From Lineus longissimus (lineage: Eukaryota; Nemertea; Pilidiophora; Heteronemertea; Lineidae): a DNA stretch of 64,000 nucleotides. Made by a program: the position numbers and the translations under genes. The notes under the pieces are model-generated. The model ran no database searches. It had not been told where the DNA came from and saw only the letters and a program-made list of their open reading frames with translations. Of the stretch, positions 1 to 13,640 are shown one piece after another; positions within the stretch are counted from its first letter, which is position 1; each line of letters starts with the position of its first letter. Location: the NCBI RefSeq assembly GCF_910592395.1, contig NC_088316.1:12092001-12156000 (forward strand). Direction: 5' to 3'.

Positions 1-408
1 TAAAAATGACTATTTTTAATCTGTTTCATTTTTATTACTTTGGTAGTACGTGTAATTCCTATTGCACCTTCTGGAAAGTTAGTTGTTTTAACTACCAAAC
101 GAGTAACTCTTAACCATTCTGATGATTATTTTTACTACTAATTTTCAATTAGAGTAACTACTGCATGGTTACCGGTAGTTCCACTACTTTTTTTTACCAA
201 TATCACAGTTGGTGCGATAACAACTACTGGACTACAGTTGTTTTACTAACAAACATTAAAAGTGCACGACCTTAAAACATCCCGTAATCGTAATCGTAGG
301 TGGTGCGGAAACTCCCTATTAGGCAAGATTTGCAACCCTTAAGAAACAAGGACAAAGTACGAAGTGAGTCGCCGAGTCCTGTGCTGATTCATTCACACGG
401 CCCTCGTA
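1..408. repeat. Upstream spacer of kinase cassette, copy A (duplicated at 59738-60160)
   Basis: This stretch has no gene. It repeats almost base for base from about 59738 onward, upstream of kinase copy C. Its last ~100 bases are also related to 13340-13630, just after the first minisatellite. It marks the boundary of the repeated kinase-minisatellite cassette. Confidence 0.75.
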
Positions 409-788
409 TATGGTAGGCTGTAGTGGACATAAATGCCGATTTATGTTCTAGGACACAATTCCTGTTCAGCGTTTGGTTGATTAATGGTCGAGAACAGAAT
501 TCCTGTACTGATATTGGCTGATTTATGTTCTGGACCATTATTCCTGGCCAGTGATTGGTCGATTAATGGTCTAGAACAGAATTCCTGTACTGTGATTGGC
601 TGATTTATGTTCTAGCCCATTATTCCTGGTCAGCGGTGATTGGTTGATTAATAATTATGTTCTGGAACATAAATCGGCATTTATGTCCACTACGGCCTAC
701 CATACTCGACCATTTATCAACCAATCGCTGAACAGGAATTGTGTCCTAGAACATAAATCGGCATTTATGTCCACTACAGCCTACCATA
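409..788. mobile_element. Foldback/MITE-like element with ~80-bp inverted ends
   Basis: The left end starts TATGGTAGGCTGTAGTGGAC and the right end is its inverse. The arms (about 409-492 and 706-788) match over ~80 bases with about three mismatches. A second copy of the right end lies inside at 665-704, so the element looks nested or internally duplicated. A related copy occupies 60464-60813 upstream of kinase copy C, with the same right-hand junction sequence. No protein is encoded; short open frames here are by-products of the repeat. Confidence 0.7.
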
Positions 789-2340
789 GATGTCAACAGC
801 CTGTCTGAAATAAGATTTGAACAATCGACCGGTTGACCGGGCATTCGATAATTGACTGACAAGATTTTTTGTGCATTTGAAAATACCTGTTTAATATGTC
901 ATGGAAACTATTTGGTACTTTAAAAGTGAACTTATCCTCCATTCTAGTTGTGATCAATTTGGGATGAAGGATGCAGTCCATCATGTTAATGATTTGCTGG
1001 AACATTGGGGAGATAAATTTATTTTGATATTACTTCGACCCTGACAAAGCCCATGAGAATAACTGATTTCACCCAAGCATATTGAAGTGTGCTGTTGGAT
1101 TAGAAGCGATGACTGCTAACGTACGATCACAACCACTCATTTTAGACGAAGTTGTCAATGGAGAAGATCCTGAACCTGATCAGCGGATAATATTTCTGAA
1201 TATAAGACCACAATGGACCAAAGAAGACAAAATAAAGCTAAATGTAAGTATGGCATGCCACTCACATTTACGTCATGTAAAGGGTCGAAAAATGGTGGGT
1301 GGTGTCTTCATGGCACAGTCGAATCGGGGAGTTTCAAGGCGGTTATCGCCCGGAACTGGTACCAACACACTGTCCGGGCCATCTTTGCTTGACAGGTGGT
1401 ATATAGGGTCTAACGATAAAGTTGGAGCTGATGACCTTGTCTACTGTTAGAAACTGTCCAAATTTGGTGTTCATCGCTTGCACCATTCTGGAGAACTTCC
1501 ATGCACCCTCGCCCCATTAGGAGCGTGAAAACTTGTCAGAACTATCGCAGTTAATGTTTTGTTCTTTTCCCAGCCCTGTCCTGGCTCCGGCTTTGTCAAC
1601 ATCATCCTTCTAGCAACCTACGATGGCAAAACAGCAGATGCTGTGGTGGTCCGGATCTTCATTCAGGCCTTCGAGTACATGATGAACAGAGAACGCGAGT
1701 TAGCTGCCACGATGATGTCTAATGAAAGAGGGTTAACACCAAAAATTTACTGCATCTTCGAAAATGGAGTCTGTATGGAGTACATATTTGGAGAGCGCTT
1801 TAATTGGAGGAGGTTGGCAGAGAAACCACTAAATGATGAAAAAATTCTAAGGTAGGCTTTTATTTGCTCTCTATACTCGACTTCAGAAGTACATTTTACT
1901 TGGCTGAATTCTTCAGAGTTTGTTTTTTCCTAATTCTAACTTTGGGATCGAAGAGGATTGTCACATTTTAATAACCATGGTAAGTTTCGAATGTTTTTGT
2001 ATGTATTGTTTACATCACTAGTGGGAGGCTTTTTCCGACTTATTGACGGTCTATCTTACTTTTTCCTGATTTATCCTACATATCTCCAACATTTTCCGAC
2101 TTTGTCCAAAAGGTCCGATTTTCATAAAACCTGTGAAAACAACTAGGTCTTCTCAAAGAAGACCATTAACGATCAAAGGCATTTGTTAAATGGGGTTAAT
2201 GAGGTGTGTTGCAAACACCCAGAGTGACCCTAGGTGTGAATACTAATTACTTCCTCCCCTTTGGACCCTTTGCATGTCACACATGAGTGCATCTGGCTTG
2301 AGCCACTCCATTTTTAAGCAGGGGAGACTATGTAATACTA

Positions 2341-5300
2341 GACGCAATGGTCCCGGAACCGCCGACAGGCGGCACCACCTCACGACGAAGGCTTTTGCGG
2401 ACCGCTTCAAATGGTTTCATAAGTCATATTCCTGGTTGTGGATTTCGACCTCCAGTTATCTATGATAGAACCCGCTCCAATCGGTTTAACCGCATGGAAT
2501 AGTTAGCAAAATAATTGTCAAGGTTGTTTACGGTGAAAAGGAGCACGGACGAAATTTGACTTAGAAGAAAAAAAGGATTTTATCGGTGAATATCAAAACT
2601 GATGACGCGTCCGAAATTGTGAACTGATAATTTTTAGCAAGATCCGATGACGACGCAGACATTGCACAATTTTGTGACGTTGCACCACACACGATTTTAT
2701 GACGTTGTACACCTCGTGTATGCACGTGTATGCTCATGTCATCGTGCGGTAAAATATGACAGCCACGGTTGCCGGTACTTTCGGTGTTTGCGCCTTGTAA
2801 CTGGTAAATTTGTGGAAAGAGCCATGTTTCAAGTGACATAAGCCATTAGGAATGCGTGTGTATTCTTTGGGCGGCTTGTAGTAATTAATGACACCGAGCT
2901 TGAAGTCAAGTAAGTAGTACTAGTGTGGGCCTAGGCCCGACCGGCATCCACTCTGCTCATTTCATGATTTGGTCGCCTACATACATGATGTACACCTACG
3001 TACATGCATACGGTATCATGCCTACAACATGCATGCTGTCGCGCCGGTTTCCCTGTCACAGTCTCGGCTAGTTATGACACAGTTTACATTAATTTTCCCC
3101 ATGTTTTGAGAAGTGATAAGATGCACCATCTTTTTCTTGGGGGCCCTGGGTTGTGATATTTTAGTAGCGTAGTGGCTCCAAACAGGGAGAAACTCACTAC
3201 ACACTAGGCATGCCCCATGGCCATGGTACGTGTACATGTATGTAGGCTATGCCTTGTCAGCAGTCCGTGATATGAAATCCAGCCCTTTGTGGATAAAGAA
3301 AACAAATTCTTGTCTCTTGCTAAACATTCATAGTCCATGGCCATGGGCGCATGCCGACCCGGGCCCGGCCCCCCTACTATGTAAAAATTCTTTGAAATTG
3401 AATATGAAATTTGAGCATCTTAGAACAACTTTTTCAAAAACCGCAATCTGCTCCTGTCTAAACCATGTAAACTATGGACTCAAATGTCACACGTGTCCTG
3501 GATACATAGGCTAGGCCTTGGTCATGTAACATGGTGGTCAATTTCAAATAGGCCTTGTGTCCAGGTAGGAAGTGAAATTCAACCATACCACGCATTGTAC
3601 ATGGTGTTACACTTCTACCGGAAGACGAGGCTTTGTTTGTAAAAGAAGAGTAATCCTGTGAGGGTTTTTTTGAATTCGTGCATGTCTTCCAATGTTTATC
3701 ATTCATGTATTTTGAATGCTTTTGGTTATGATTTGATATTACAAAAACTTGGCCTCTTTGTGAAAATGCCTTTTCAAAATTTCCGATATCCAAAAACCAT
3801 CTACTATCCTATATAAACCGACTTACTCTTTTACTGACCCCTTATCCAGCCACTCCAAATTAACTACGAAATGGTCATTGGAAGCCGAATGTTATCCCAA
3901 TCCACTCACACTTGATATTAAACTAAGAAGTATCAGTCACATTTTCAGGAAGAAATGCCCTAAACGGGTGCTTGTAGCACACTTGTGACTTGGAAGTTAA
4001 CAGGTGAACCCTCCAAAAGGCCTCCAAGGCCAAAATCATGCTGCTTGGCATGATTATGAAGAATTCTGACAAATTGGATTCATTGTTTCATCATTATAGA
4101 ACTTCCAAGTTCCTAAAATAAAAGTGCAATTGCCACCTGGTGGTTATGCGGATACCTTCTCATCTCAGTTCAAATATCTGTAGGCCTAGTGTGTCCTCTC
4201 ATCCCATCACTTCAACTTTTTGGTACACGTCACTCCATTCATCATTGGAAGTCAGATTCGTGTGCAATACATGACATTTGCCATGACCCGAGCATTTATC
4301 ACCTTCTCCAGCAAATGTCATAGCAATATCAGTGCTGAAGCTATCATCCAGTGTTCAACACAACTTCATTCTTGCAGTTCATGACATATACGCAATGGAA
4401 ATGTCCACAAGACCTCAGTCGTCTGTTGTGTCCTTAGCGACAGAGGCGGGCTCTGTATGAGACAGGATGCATTCACAAGTGCAATGTTTCATGCCAGAAA
4501 GTTCCACAACATGACATGCACCAAACTTCTTGCAATTATGACGTCAGTGCATACAGCACATTCCAGTGCCCAAATGCAGCAGGGACAAAATCACATCAAT
4601 GCATCCTTCTTCTCGTCAACCACAACTGTCCGATATTCCATGACATTTCTATCTGAATGTGAGTACAAACAGAACCAATCAACTTGTATCCGCTTCATCC
4701 ATTTAACATCTGCAGCACAATGTGAGAGGACGCATTGCCTTCATAAGGCACAGGGCACCTTCTCCCCAAAACTGAATACTTACGATGTTATTTCCGTCAC
4801 AGGCTTGACGACAAGCGCTCCCACACTTGCTCTATACAATTCCTTTACCATTCTATCACATTCTCATTGTGAAAAGTCCCCTCCACTTCTTATACAAATT
4901 AGCTAGTTCTCAAACAACAACTGGACAGATAACATTTCATTCCAAAATCAGGGACTTCTCCAACACTCCTAGACAATAAAAAGGTGCAAGGACAGTAATG
5001 ACAGTCCCAATTCACCTCTGCTGGTACCCGGCAAAACATGACACCAAAAACACAAACATGTATCACTCAATCGCCTTAGAATATCATGTTTCTGAAAATC
5101 CAACGACAACCATTCTCACGTCATCTTCACAGGATTCTAGAGGTGGGATGGGGAAGAAGGCATTGAACTTTCAGGGATGCTGCATTCATGCAGGTGGCAC
5201 CACCTAGCAGGCAGCGGTACCACATCAGTCTTCACATCATTAAAGCCCTATGATCACCACAGGAGAAAAACCATCCACCATTGCCACCCCAAACCCACAA

Positions 5301-5401
5301 ATACAACCCTACAAGTCGAGAACACCCTCCATATGGCCAAACTCACTGCTCCTTACTAAATAAGCTCAAATAACCAAACCCAGCTTGTTCCGACAACTCT
5401 G
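2341..5401. other. ~3.06-kb segment in copy A intron 2 absent from copy C
   Basis: Copies A and C are colinear up to the bases GTAATACTAGA (A near 2340, C near 62410) and again from TCAGAGTCTTTCAAATAAAG (A 5402, C 62411). The 3 kb between them exist only in A. I see no long inverted or direct terminal repeats and no recognisable transposase or reverse transcriptase. It could be an insertion in A or a deletion in C. A 149-codon open frame at 4457-4906 has no family features I recognise. Confidence 0.6.
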
Positions 5402-6673
5402 GATCAGAGTCTTTCAAATAAAGTGTCAGGAAACTACATCAAAACTCCGCCCGTTTCGGATGACGCGTGATGGGACAGTGCTCTCTCGGGCCACGTGGTA
5501 CACCCAAGCCAATTCCGCAAAACTTGTCTTTGAACAATTCTTCGATCAGCTTAACAAGGCCGTTACAAACATTCCGTTTTAAAGCAAACGCCTGCTTCAA
5601 AGTCACTGATCTCTATGAAACTATTTAGATATAATGTCAAAGATAACATTTATATGAAATGGTTTTCGACAATTTTGAGGAGAAGTGATGGCACTGGTTT
5701 GAGATTAATTTTCGAAAAGCGTTTTCTACTCCACATCATCGCATATTGTTGTGGATTAGCAGTTAAGTATATTGTCGGTGCCTAATGGACCATCTAAGGA
5801 TATCGCATGGTTCCATTTGTTGTCATCTAATGGGATATTCATATCTTATTAATGTTGACCGACTACAACTAGTTATATAGCAGGTTTATTTTCGCGTTCG
5901 CGGTAAAAAACGAAAAAAAAACATGAAAAAATGCTAAACGTCTCGTTTTTTGTGGTTAGATGATCACATGTTGAAATACCATATTATCTCCATCAACATT
6001 TTTCAAATTTGATGTAATTGTTATTTAATGGGATATTTGATAGTTTTGTGATTTTTTGAAGCCAATCACACTTCTGCCAAAATTCTGGAGCTGTGGGATC
6101 AGGAAACTTGCCGTGACATGACTCTTTATTTGAAAGACTCTGACTAGATGAAATACAGAAATGGCTTATTTTGCAATTTAATTTCAAAGTTTCAAATTAG
6201 CGGCTAGAAATGATGCTTTGCAATTGAATGTTAAACAGTTTTTTTTCAAATCATGTAGAAAATGACATTATTCCTAAACTGGAAGTGAAATTATTGATAA
6301 AATCTAGAATGCAAATAGATTTGAGTATGGTGTACAATTAAAGATTTTTAAAATGTAAACAACTGTTTTTTGGTTTTCAACATACATGTAGGTATTGGTC
6401 TGTATTATGCAAATAGATACTGTAAATATTAGCACTGTCTACTAGCGTAAATTTGGCCTGTTCCGGTTGAGCCGAGGCAAAGGAAGTGTCCTCTCATTGG
6501 GAGATCGCAGAGTGGTACTACATATTTGTCCAAGCATTCAATCACTCAGTCTTTTCATCTCAATTTGTAGATCAGTAGCGAGAGAACTGGCAAAATACCA
6601 CAGTAAAAAAACAAGTGACATTGCTAAAGAGAAATATGGCCACCTCTTCCCAATGGTTCCAGAGCTAAAGATC

Positions 6674-8361
6674 AAAGCGGAGGCGTTTTTAGCTCAGCTG
6701 ACTAAGTCAGCCGAGCTTGTCAAATAAGTTGTTCAGTGGCGTCCGTCTGTCCATCCATCCATCCATCCATCCGTCAATCCGTTAGACCCATGGTGCACAT
6801 TTTGTAACCATAAGACCTAGAGACTTCAATTTTGCATTTCTGGATACTTCTGGTCAAACTCTACTTTCAAAACAAAATTTGTCGCCATTCGACCTACTTC
6901 CTGCGAGCGAGAGTGCATGAAGGAAACTGGCCTATATCGGCCTAGGAGCAGCAGAATTAGTCGAAATATGCTCTAATATTAAGATAAAATTCTTGAAAAT
7001 CTATTTTATTGAGAAAAAGTTCAAAATTTTAACAGGAGAGGGCGCTACCTGCCTTTTAATTATTTCTGCCGATTCAAATTCCCGCCCGATGACGTCAGCC
7101 ATCAATGAAGTATCCTATTTGCCAGTTCTCAAAACATGGCAGCTACACAACAAAAGCAGTAGCTCCAGGAATAAATCACTGTTCACTTCAGCTTCGTAAT
7201 CGATTGTACCCCCACTTTATTGTGTTTTGTGTGGTGTTCCTATTCAATCAACGATGTAAGGCCTTATTATGTTGGTTTTAATTGAGAAGGTGCATTATAA
7301 GCGGCGTACGAAATACCGAAGCGGAGACTAAATGGCGGCATGTTGTTTACGCCTGGAGCTCAATGACACTCAAGTACCCAATTTTCTGCTTAAAAAGTAG
7401 TCTGGTAGGCGATATTATCACTAGTTCGTTTCAGTGGTAGTCATAAGGTCTTAACTTTCAGAAATTAGTTCTTGAAAATTTGGCCACATTTCTGTGAAAA
7501 CGATATCGGAAGTGCATGCTCTGTTCGCGATGACATCGCCGATGTATTTTGAAGTGGAGAATTCCCACAGTAGGCCTATGTGCAGTGAATCGGCATGATT
7601 CTGTTCGCCTATTAAGTTTTAGTTCTACGATTCTTTCATGAGTAAAAAGTAGACATTCTAAGCAATACAATAATGTCACTCCCATAAAAATTGATTGGAA
7701 ATTGAGGGAGCTACGGCATTCTGTTCGGCAACTGGCAGCGCTGAAAAAATACATTGCATACTGTACAATACCAAATGGCACATTTTAAAAAGCGCTCATT
7801 GGACAACGTAGGGAATCACCAGAAATGACGTCATCGCTGGTCTAAATAGAAAACTACGGTGGCGCAGTAGAGCACAAGAAAAGGTTTAGCATTAACTTCC
7901 TCGTGCAAGCTTCAGCAACAAAACGATTTCTCATGAATGATTTATTTGATCATCATCAGCTTGTTTCCCCTGATAGATAAAAAAATGATTTACAATTTCC
8001 ATCAAAGTTTTCTATTTTGTGTATAGTCACATGTTATTTAACTGGCAAGGAGCCAAACAGTTTTGAATATTCGCGGGAAAATACTTCGTACTTGTAAACG
8101 AGGCTATGACAATGAGTGTTCTCATTCATGGCATAAACTTCATGTTTCGGTAAATATTTTCATACGATGATTTCACCCGAATTATGGTCAGGATTAAGGA
8201 ATGAACAGTGGCATAATTATGTCAACCAAAAACATTGGTACCGTAGTGAACGCAAAAGGATATCAAATACCATGGAGCATGCCATTTCCATGCATTATGA
8301 ACTGAACACCGGGAAGATATTAATGATATTAACTCAGCTGAGCGCCAGGCCCTTGGGCCTC
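6674..8361. mobile_element. 1.69-kb repeat element inserted in exon 3 of kinase copy A
   Basis: Copy B reads straight through this position; copy A is interrupted. The left part carries TTTTTAGCTCAGCTGACTAA followed by a short CCAT/CCGT-type tandem repeat (about 6748-6780). The right end reads CTCAGCTGAGCGCCAGGCCC just before the exon resumes. The GCTCAGCTGA palindrome near both ends resembles abundant non-coding repeats of molluscan and related genomes (recalled, not searched). No clear target-site duplication is seen, and no transposase was recognised inside. Confidence 0.65.
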
Positions 8362-9201
8362 TTGTTGAGTAATTGGCCGGAAACGCTAGGCGAAGAAGAG
8401 GCTGATGAATTGTGAGTAGGTTGTTGAGACTACAACCCAAATATTTGTTTTAGCAGTGCATGAAATACCAGAGCTCGAATTAGCATGGGGGGGACTTTCG
8501 TTCAGCAATGTGTGAATGACCGGAATTTTGGCTCTTGAATTACCCAATTTCCTTTTTTTGCCCTATTTGTTCCCTTTATGGCAACTATTCGACAGTTCCC
8601 ATGCAACAGCCCTTACTATTTACTTACATTTTTGAGACCTAAAACACCTCCTTCAAAACCTGCCCGCTCGACACTTATCTTACAATGATTTACAAATTTT
8701 GTTGTAACTCATTTCTTCATCCTATTAGATTTAAGACGAAATACCCAAGCAAAGCATGGATAGAATCTGAGTGGAAAGAGATGTTTGCTATGATGGAAGG
8801 GACTGGTGTGCCACTTACGTTATGTCATCATGATGCCCATCCGTCCAATATGCTTTACCTGCCCGAAGACGGTGAGTACGCAATTTCTGTGCAAGAAAAT
8901 GTCCTGTGCTTCTCATCCAAATTTTAAGGAATGGCTGAATTATCAGGGGCATTATACCAAGTTGTCGGCTGCCCAATCACGAACACCTTCGACTCAACAA
9001 ATTGATTTGCACATAAAATGGAAATATGCATTATCTGACGTTTCCGATTTTGATCCCGAACACAAGTGAGCCCTTCTTGTATTATTGTAGCGACCATCTT
9101 TGTTCAAATCGATGCGTTGGCGACGCTCTGCCCAGAGGCGAGGAACGCCATCATGACGTCATTGGGTTGTTTTCGATTACCCCAATTATACTGGTACTAT
9201 A

Positions 9202-9385
9202 CACCTTTCCAGAAATGGGGCGCTGAGTGTCCGAAATAGTGATGCCGAAATGGGAAATTAGGCCTTATGGTGGAGGGACAAAGGAGATAGTCATGGTTGA
9301 CCAACACACTTGAATGCCTTTGATGACGGATAAGGGGGAAAAAGTTAGTTCCAATGCAAACCACCAATTTCGGGAAGCATGTATA
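9202..9385. mobile_element. Small inverted-repeat element (MITE family 2), copy 1
   Basis: This 184-bp block starts CACCTTTCCAGAAATGGGGC. Its right end, read on the opposite strand, is a related CTTTCCGAAATTGG-type sequence. It sits in intron 4 of kinase copy A. The same intron in copy B (around 54370) runs directly from GGTACTAT to GACACCTGG without it, giving an empty site. TA-rich bases flank it on both sides. The second copy is at 46700-46880. Confidence 0.65.
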
Positions 9386-12300
9386 TATGACACTGGGAAT
9401 CGGAGGTGCGCAAAGATTCCCGCCTTGGCCAGGCATGCCAAGAGTTGTGAAAGCTAAAAATAACAAATAACACGTTTTTCTACTTTTTATAAGAGTCGAA
9501 ACACGTTAAGTTAAAAACTTAATGAAATAGGGCATGTGTGTAACGGCATTTCTATTTTCCTAAACCAGCTGCAGCAATTTCGAACGGCGTACCCCTTTAA
9601 ATGTAAAACATCAAATGTAACCGCATACATATTGGTTTTTAAACTTTAAGTCATTTGCCATCCTTCTTCTAGATCGGGTCATTTTTGTCGACTACGAGAT
9701 GTCAGGATTTTCTTGGCCGACTCAGGATTTGGCTACTTTCCTAGAATTTTCTGCGAAATTAAGGTTTTTGAGCTTCTGAAAAACCATTAAAAGCTTTTTT
9801 GAGGCCATACATAGGCTCGATGTATAGCGTTGCGGATCGAAGCCTATTTTAATTGGCTACCAGAAATGCTCGTAAACTACCATTGATTTGGATCGTCTAC
9901 TGATATCTGTTACATCTGAAGCGAGAAACACCTGCTGATCAACATAACGGAAATAAACAATCATAAAAAAAGTCGTATGCGAAGGGCATTAGTAAGTGTC
10001 AACATCACTTTCTAGTACAATGTATATGGCTAATAAAAGTCGAGTTTTTTCATACCGAACTTTTGAGCAGAGTTGAGGGTCCAAAGAATGAAGTAAATTT
10101 CGATCAATGTGAATATATATATGATCTAAACGAACCAGTGTTGTTGAGACCACTTTCCTTATCTGTTGCTCTTTCCGTAAAGGATTGGTCATCGACCGTG
10201 TCTTCCCAGAGCCGCATCCACCAGCACTGAGAAAGATATTTCTGAGGGAGTACGTGGAAACGCAGAGGATTCTAGGAGATCTAGATCATGACGTCACGGA
10301 CCATGATGTGGAGAGACTCTTCGTCCTAGTCGAGAAAGCAGCATTAGTGAGTTTTCAAAACTGCTTCTTTCACGTCTCCGTTACTCCGTTAGCTTAACTG
10401 ACCGAAATGCATTTGAGATGATCAAAATCATCTAAATCATGACGATCAACAGTCAGTCAGTGAGTTATCACGTTTGGGTTATATATTCATACCTTCATGT
10501 ACATGTACATGCATACTAGTAGTCCATTTCACAGAAAAATGGCACTGCAGGCAAAAAGGCCTGATAGCCACGATAGCTGGGGAAGGTTGTCATAATTTCG
10601 CTTCAAATGGCGTGTTCTTAGTCATGCTTTGTCCGTATCAGGCAGTGCCTTTAGATGCTTCGGACTATTTGTGTCATTTTGTTTAGCTGCTGCATGTTCT
10701 GTGTTAATCACCAAAAGTCCGAGTGACGTTTTATTTCGAAATATTGAGTATAGTGTATTCGACTTTGGTTTCGCTAAGCAATTGGGCTGCTATTTCATCA
10801 TGTTGATTGAAAACACATCCATCCTATTGGGCTGAGTTGCCTTTAAAATTGACTGAACCATATGAACAACCTACCATACATGCCAGAAGATCACTTCGAA
10901 AATGTTCGCTGATGCACATTAGAAACTCAGCCAAAACCACGCGAGTGAGTCCAATTATGATGCATGTTCAGGTTACGAGCGAAAACAGATTCACATCCCC
11001 TCCAAGCATGCCATCAACTTGTACTCTTGTGATTTGAGCAAACTTCAGCAAATCGAAAAATTACTCCCGTATGCCGTATCCGTATCGATTTTACGTATGG
11101 CCGCGTCACAACTTACCTTACATCATACGTTGAGTCAATGGCTACGCCATACGGGAAAGATGTTTTGATTTGCTGAAACTCGCACACGTTGAACACTTTT
11201 AACCGATAGAATCACTAACGCTCTTGTCCGAGAGTCAGCAGGCTATGCTGTGTGCGTTGTAGTGCGAAGATGTCGAGAGTATTGAGGCAACTTCCTTCAT
11301 GTGCGATGGCGAATATTAGGCTGCTTATAAATATAGATCGTTCCCTTGCGGATCCAGTGAGCCAAACAAAGGTTTATTCTTTTATGTGGCGCGCCACAAG
11401 GTCACCAGCGAACACGGAAAAAGGAAAACCGCCACAAGCGAAAAGTATATGACTACGCAGCCTTTGCGATCATTCCCGGAGTGGATTTCGGGTGGGTAGC
11501 AGATGGTTCAATCCCCTTTAGACGCTCTGTAATGGTGTACTTTACCATTAAGAGAAAAAAAAACAGTTTCGTTCTGTGGGAATTGCTTCACTCCTAAATA
11601 TTTACCACCCAACCTATCATACCGCACCTGGTTCTTTTTTCAGCCACACTTCTTGTTTTATATTGCCTGTGTCATTGTGTGTGCCAGGGGCCCTGAGAGA
11701 AACGGCGTCCCCAAAAAGGACTTGCTGCGGTAAGTTTAGAGTTCTGGATACTAAAGAAGGATGAAAAAGGCCTCCCCGCCAGGGGGTCGGACGAGATGGC
11801 CTGCTTTAAGTCTCCTTTTGCCACTCAAATGTTCGTTATGACGGCTGTCAAGTAAGAGTAATATCCTACTAATCAATCTGAATGCTAGACTAACCAACCA
11901 CTAGAATGGGCAATACTGAACTAGTTTTTGAAAAATTCATTATCACAGCATAGTTAAATCCCTGTATACCCCATGATGAAATCCATGTAATTCTAGCAGT
12001 TTCCAGGTTGATATGTCTACATAATCAAGAATAGGCGGACTGCAAAAAAACATTCATGAATAACTTTGAAATATTCAATATAACACAAAATATAATTATA
12101 CGATATTATGGATCACCACTTTTGGCAAATTTCATGTTTCGCGAGATTCATGTAGTCAAATACCGTTGCCACTTCCAGAAGTATAATGTACTGATGGTGA
12201 CGAGATTGAGATAATTGCTGTAGAAATAGCATTTGAAATGAACGGATCAATTTGCCCCCTATCTGTAGGGACCAATCAAACATTTCGTTGATGGACTGGT

Positions 12301-12699
12301 AACCTGCATACTAATCAGCATGTTTCTTGTTCGTTCGTGGTTGGACAGGTACTGTATATATTCGACCAATCAGCCCTCTTGTTAAAACCGTTGTTGGACA
12401 GCTACTCTAATCCTACGGACCAATCAGCTTTTTTTTTGTTTCAGGCGCACTTGCAATGAACACGGATGGTACATGAGAAAGAAGGAGATAATCCTGGCTT
12501 TAGAAGTCCCACAATAAATTTGGTGAAACATAATGTAGACATATGAATAAGTGGTCGTACCGGGAAATCAGAAAAGGCGTAGATTTGTGTTGGGCAAAGC
12601 AGAGTCACATTTCAATAGCCCAACTTAGCTTGAAGAGATTTTTATATAAAGATAAAAATCAAAGCCTTTCTGATATCCCGCGACAGCAATTTATACCAG

Positions 12700-13246
12700 T
12701 GTATACACTATCACCACAATACTGACACACGCCGATGGATAGTAGACCCGGCCAGTTTCCTGTAGTTTTTTCCCTTTTTACACACCACAACACTGCATGA
12801 CACACGTTGATTGACAGTGGGCCAGCTTCCTTTAGTATCTTCCATTTCAACATTACCACAGCGCTGCATGACACACATTGATGGACAGTGGGCCAGCTTC
12901 CTTTAGTATCTTCCATTTCAACATTACCACAACACTGCATGACACACGTTGATGGACAGTGGACCAGCTTCCTTTAGTATCTTCCATTTCAACATTACCA
13001 CAGCGCTGCATGACACACATTGATGGATAATGGACCAGCTTTCTTTAGTATCTTCCATTTCAACATTACCACAGCACTGCATGACACACGTTGATGGATA
13101 ATGGACCAGCTTTCTTTAGTATCTTCCATTTCAACATTACCACAGCACTGCATGACACACGTTGATGGATAGTGGGCCAGCTTTCTTAAGTATCTTCCAT
13201 TTCAACATTACCACAGCACTGCATGACACACGTTGATGGATAGTGG
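12700..13246. repeat. Minisatellite, 71-bp unit, ~7.5 copies
   Basis: The landmark TGACACAC recurs at 12798, 12869, 12940, 13011, 13082, 13153 and 13224, an exact 71-bp period. The unit includes GGGCCAGCTTCCTTTAGTAT and CATTACCACAGC. The block lies just 3' of kinase copy A. The same unit forms a longer array after copy B (57490-59260), so it belongs to the duplicated cassette. Since 71 is not a multiple of three, the open frames here are not genes. Confidence 0.93.
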
Positions 13247-13640
13247 ACTTTTGTTTTACACCGAAATAGCGAGCTTAAACCCTTTGTTTGTTAATTTATC
13301 ACAAACAGATAAATTTGTTATGTTATGCACAGAGCACCAAGTAAGGCAAGATTTGCAACACGAAGTACGAAGTGAGTCATCGAATCCTGTGCTAATCCAT
13401 TTACACGACACTCATAAATCAGCGACAATACTTACATGTAGTTGTACACGGAATCGAGGAAATATTCGAGAGAAAGAATCGTCGATAAAGTACATTACAT
13501 ACTTCGTACTTCGTCGTTCTTCGCAAGGGTTACGAAACCTGCCTATTGCTGAGATGTCGGTTATAAAGCATGGGCGTATTTTGGATGTTTCTACATTTAT
13601 CCGATCGACGTCAACAACATGTCTAAAATAACTCAATATG
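13247..13640. repeat. Post-minisatellite spacer, duplicated at 60060-60360
   Basis: This segment contains GGCAAGATTTGCAACACGAA, a TTGTACACGGAATCG motif and a right end near CGATCGACGTCAACAACA. It matches the spacer between the second minisatellite and kinase copy C. No exon is supported in it. After 13640 the similarity stops and unrelated single-copy sequence begins. Confidence 0.7.

Larger units (their letters stand above)
1109..12517 (+). pseudogene. Ethanolamine-kinase-like gene, copy A (disrupted)
   Basis: All eight exons of a choline/ethanolamine kinase relative can be placed: 1109-1243, 1574-1851, 6571-6673 plus 8362-8411 (exon 3, split), 8729-8871, 9673 to about 9756, 10183-10346, 11644-11729, 12445-12517. 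Family features include GFVN (phosphate-loop region), LCHHDAHPSN (Brenner catalytic loop) and VDYE, ending in ALEVPQ like vertebrate ethanolamine kinases (ALKVPE). Two lesions break it. A ~1.69-kb insertion replaces about 12 bases inside exon 3 and brings an in-frame stop at about 6725. A ~40-base deletion at the end of exon 5 removes the splice donor that copy B uses. The other exons remain open and in phase, so the decay looks recent. An AATAAA overlaps the stop codon (12513-12518). Whether a shortened product is made is unknown. Confidence 0.82.

Noticed and set aside
4457-4906. 149-codon open frame in kinase copy A intron 2
   Set aside because: No recognised motif, no splice or promoter support, and it lies in a segment absent from copy C.
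5385-5582. Frame conserved between copies A (5385-5582) and C (about 62403-62588)
   Set aside because: Both loci are recent duplicates, so conservation is not evidence of coding; the frame has no ATG-supported exon structure or known motif.
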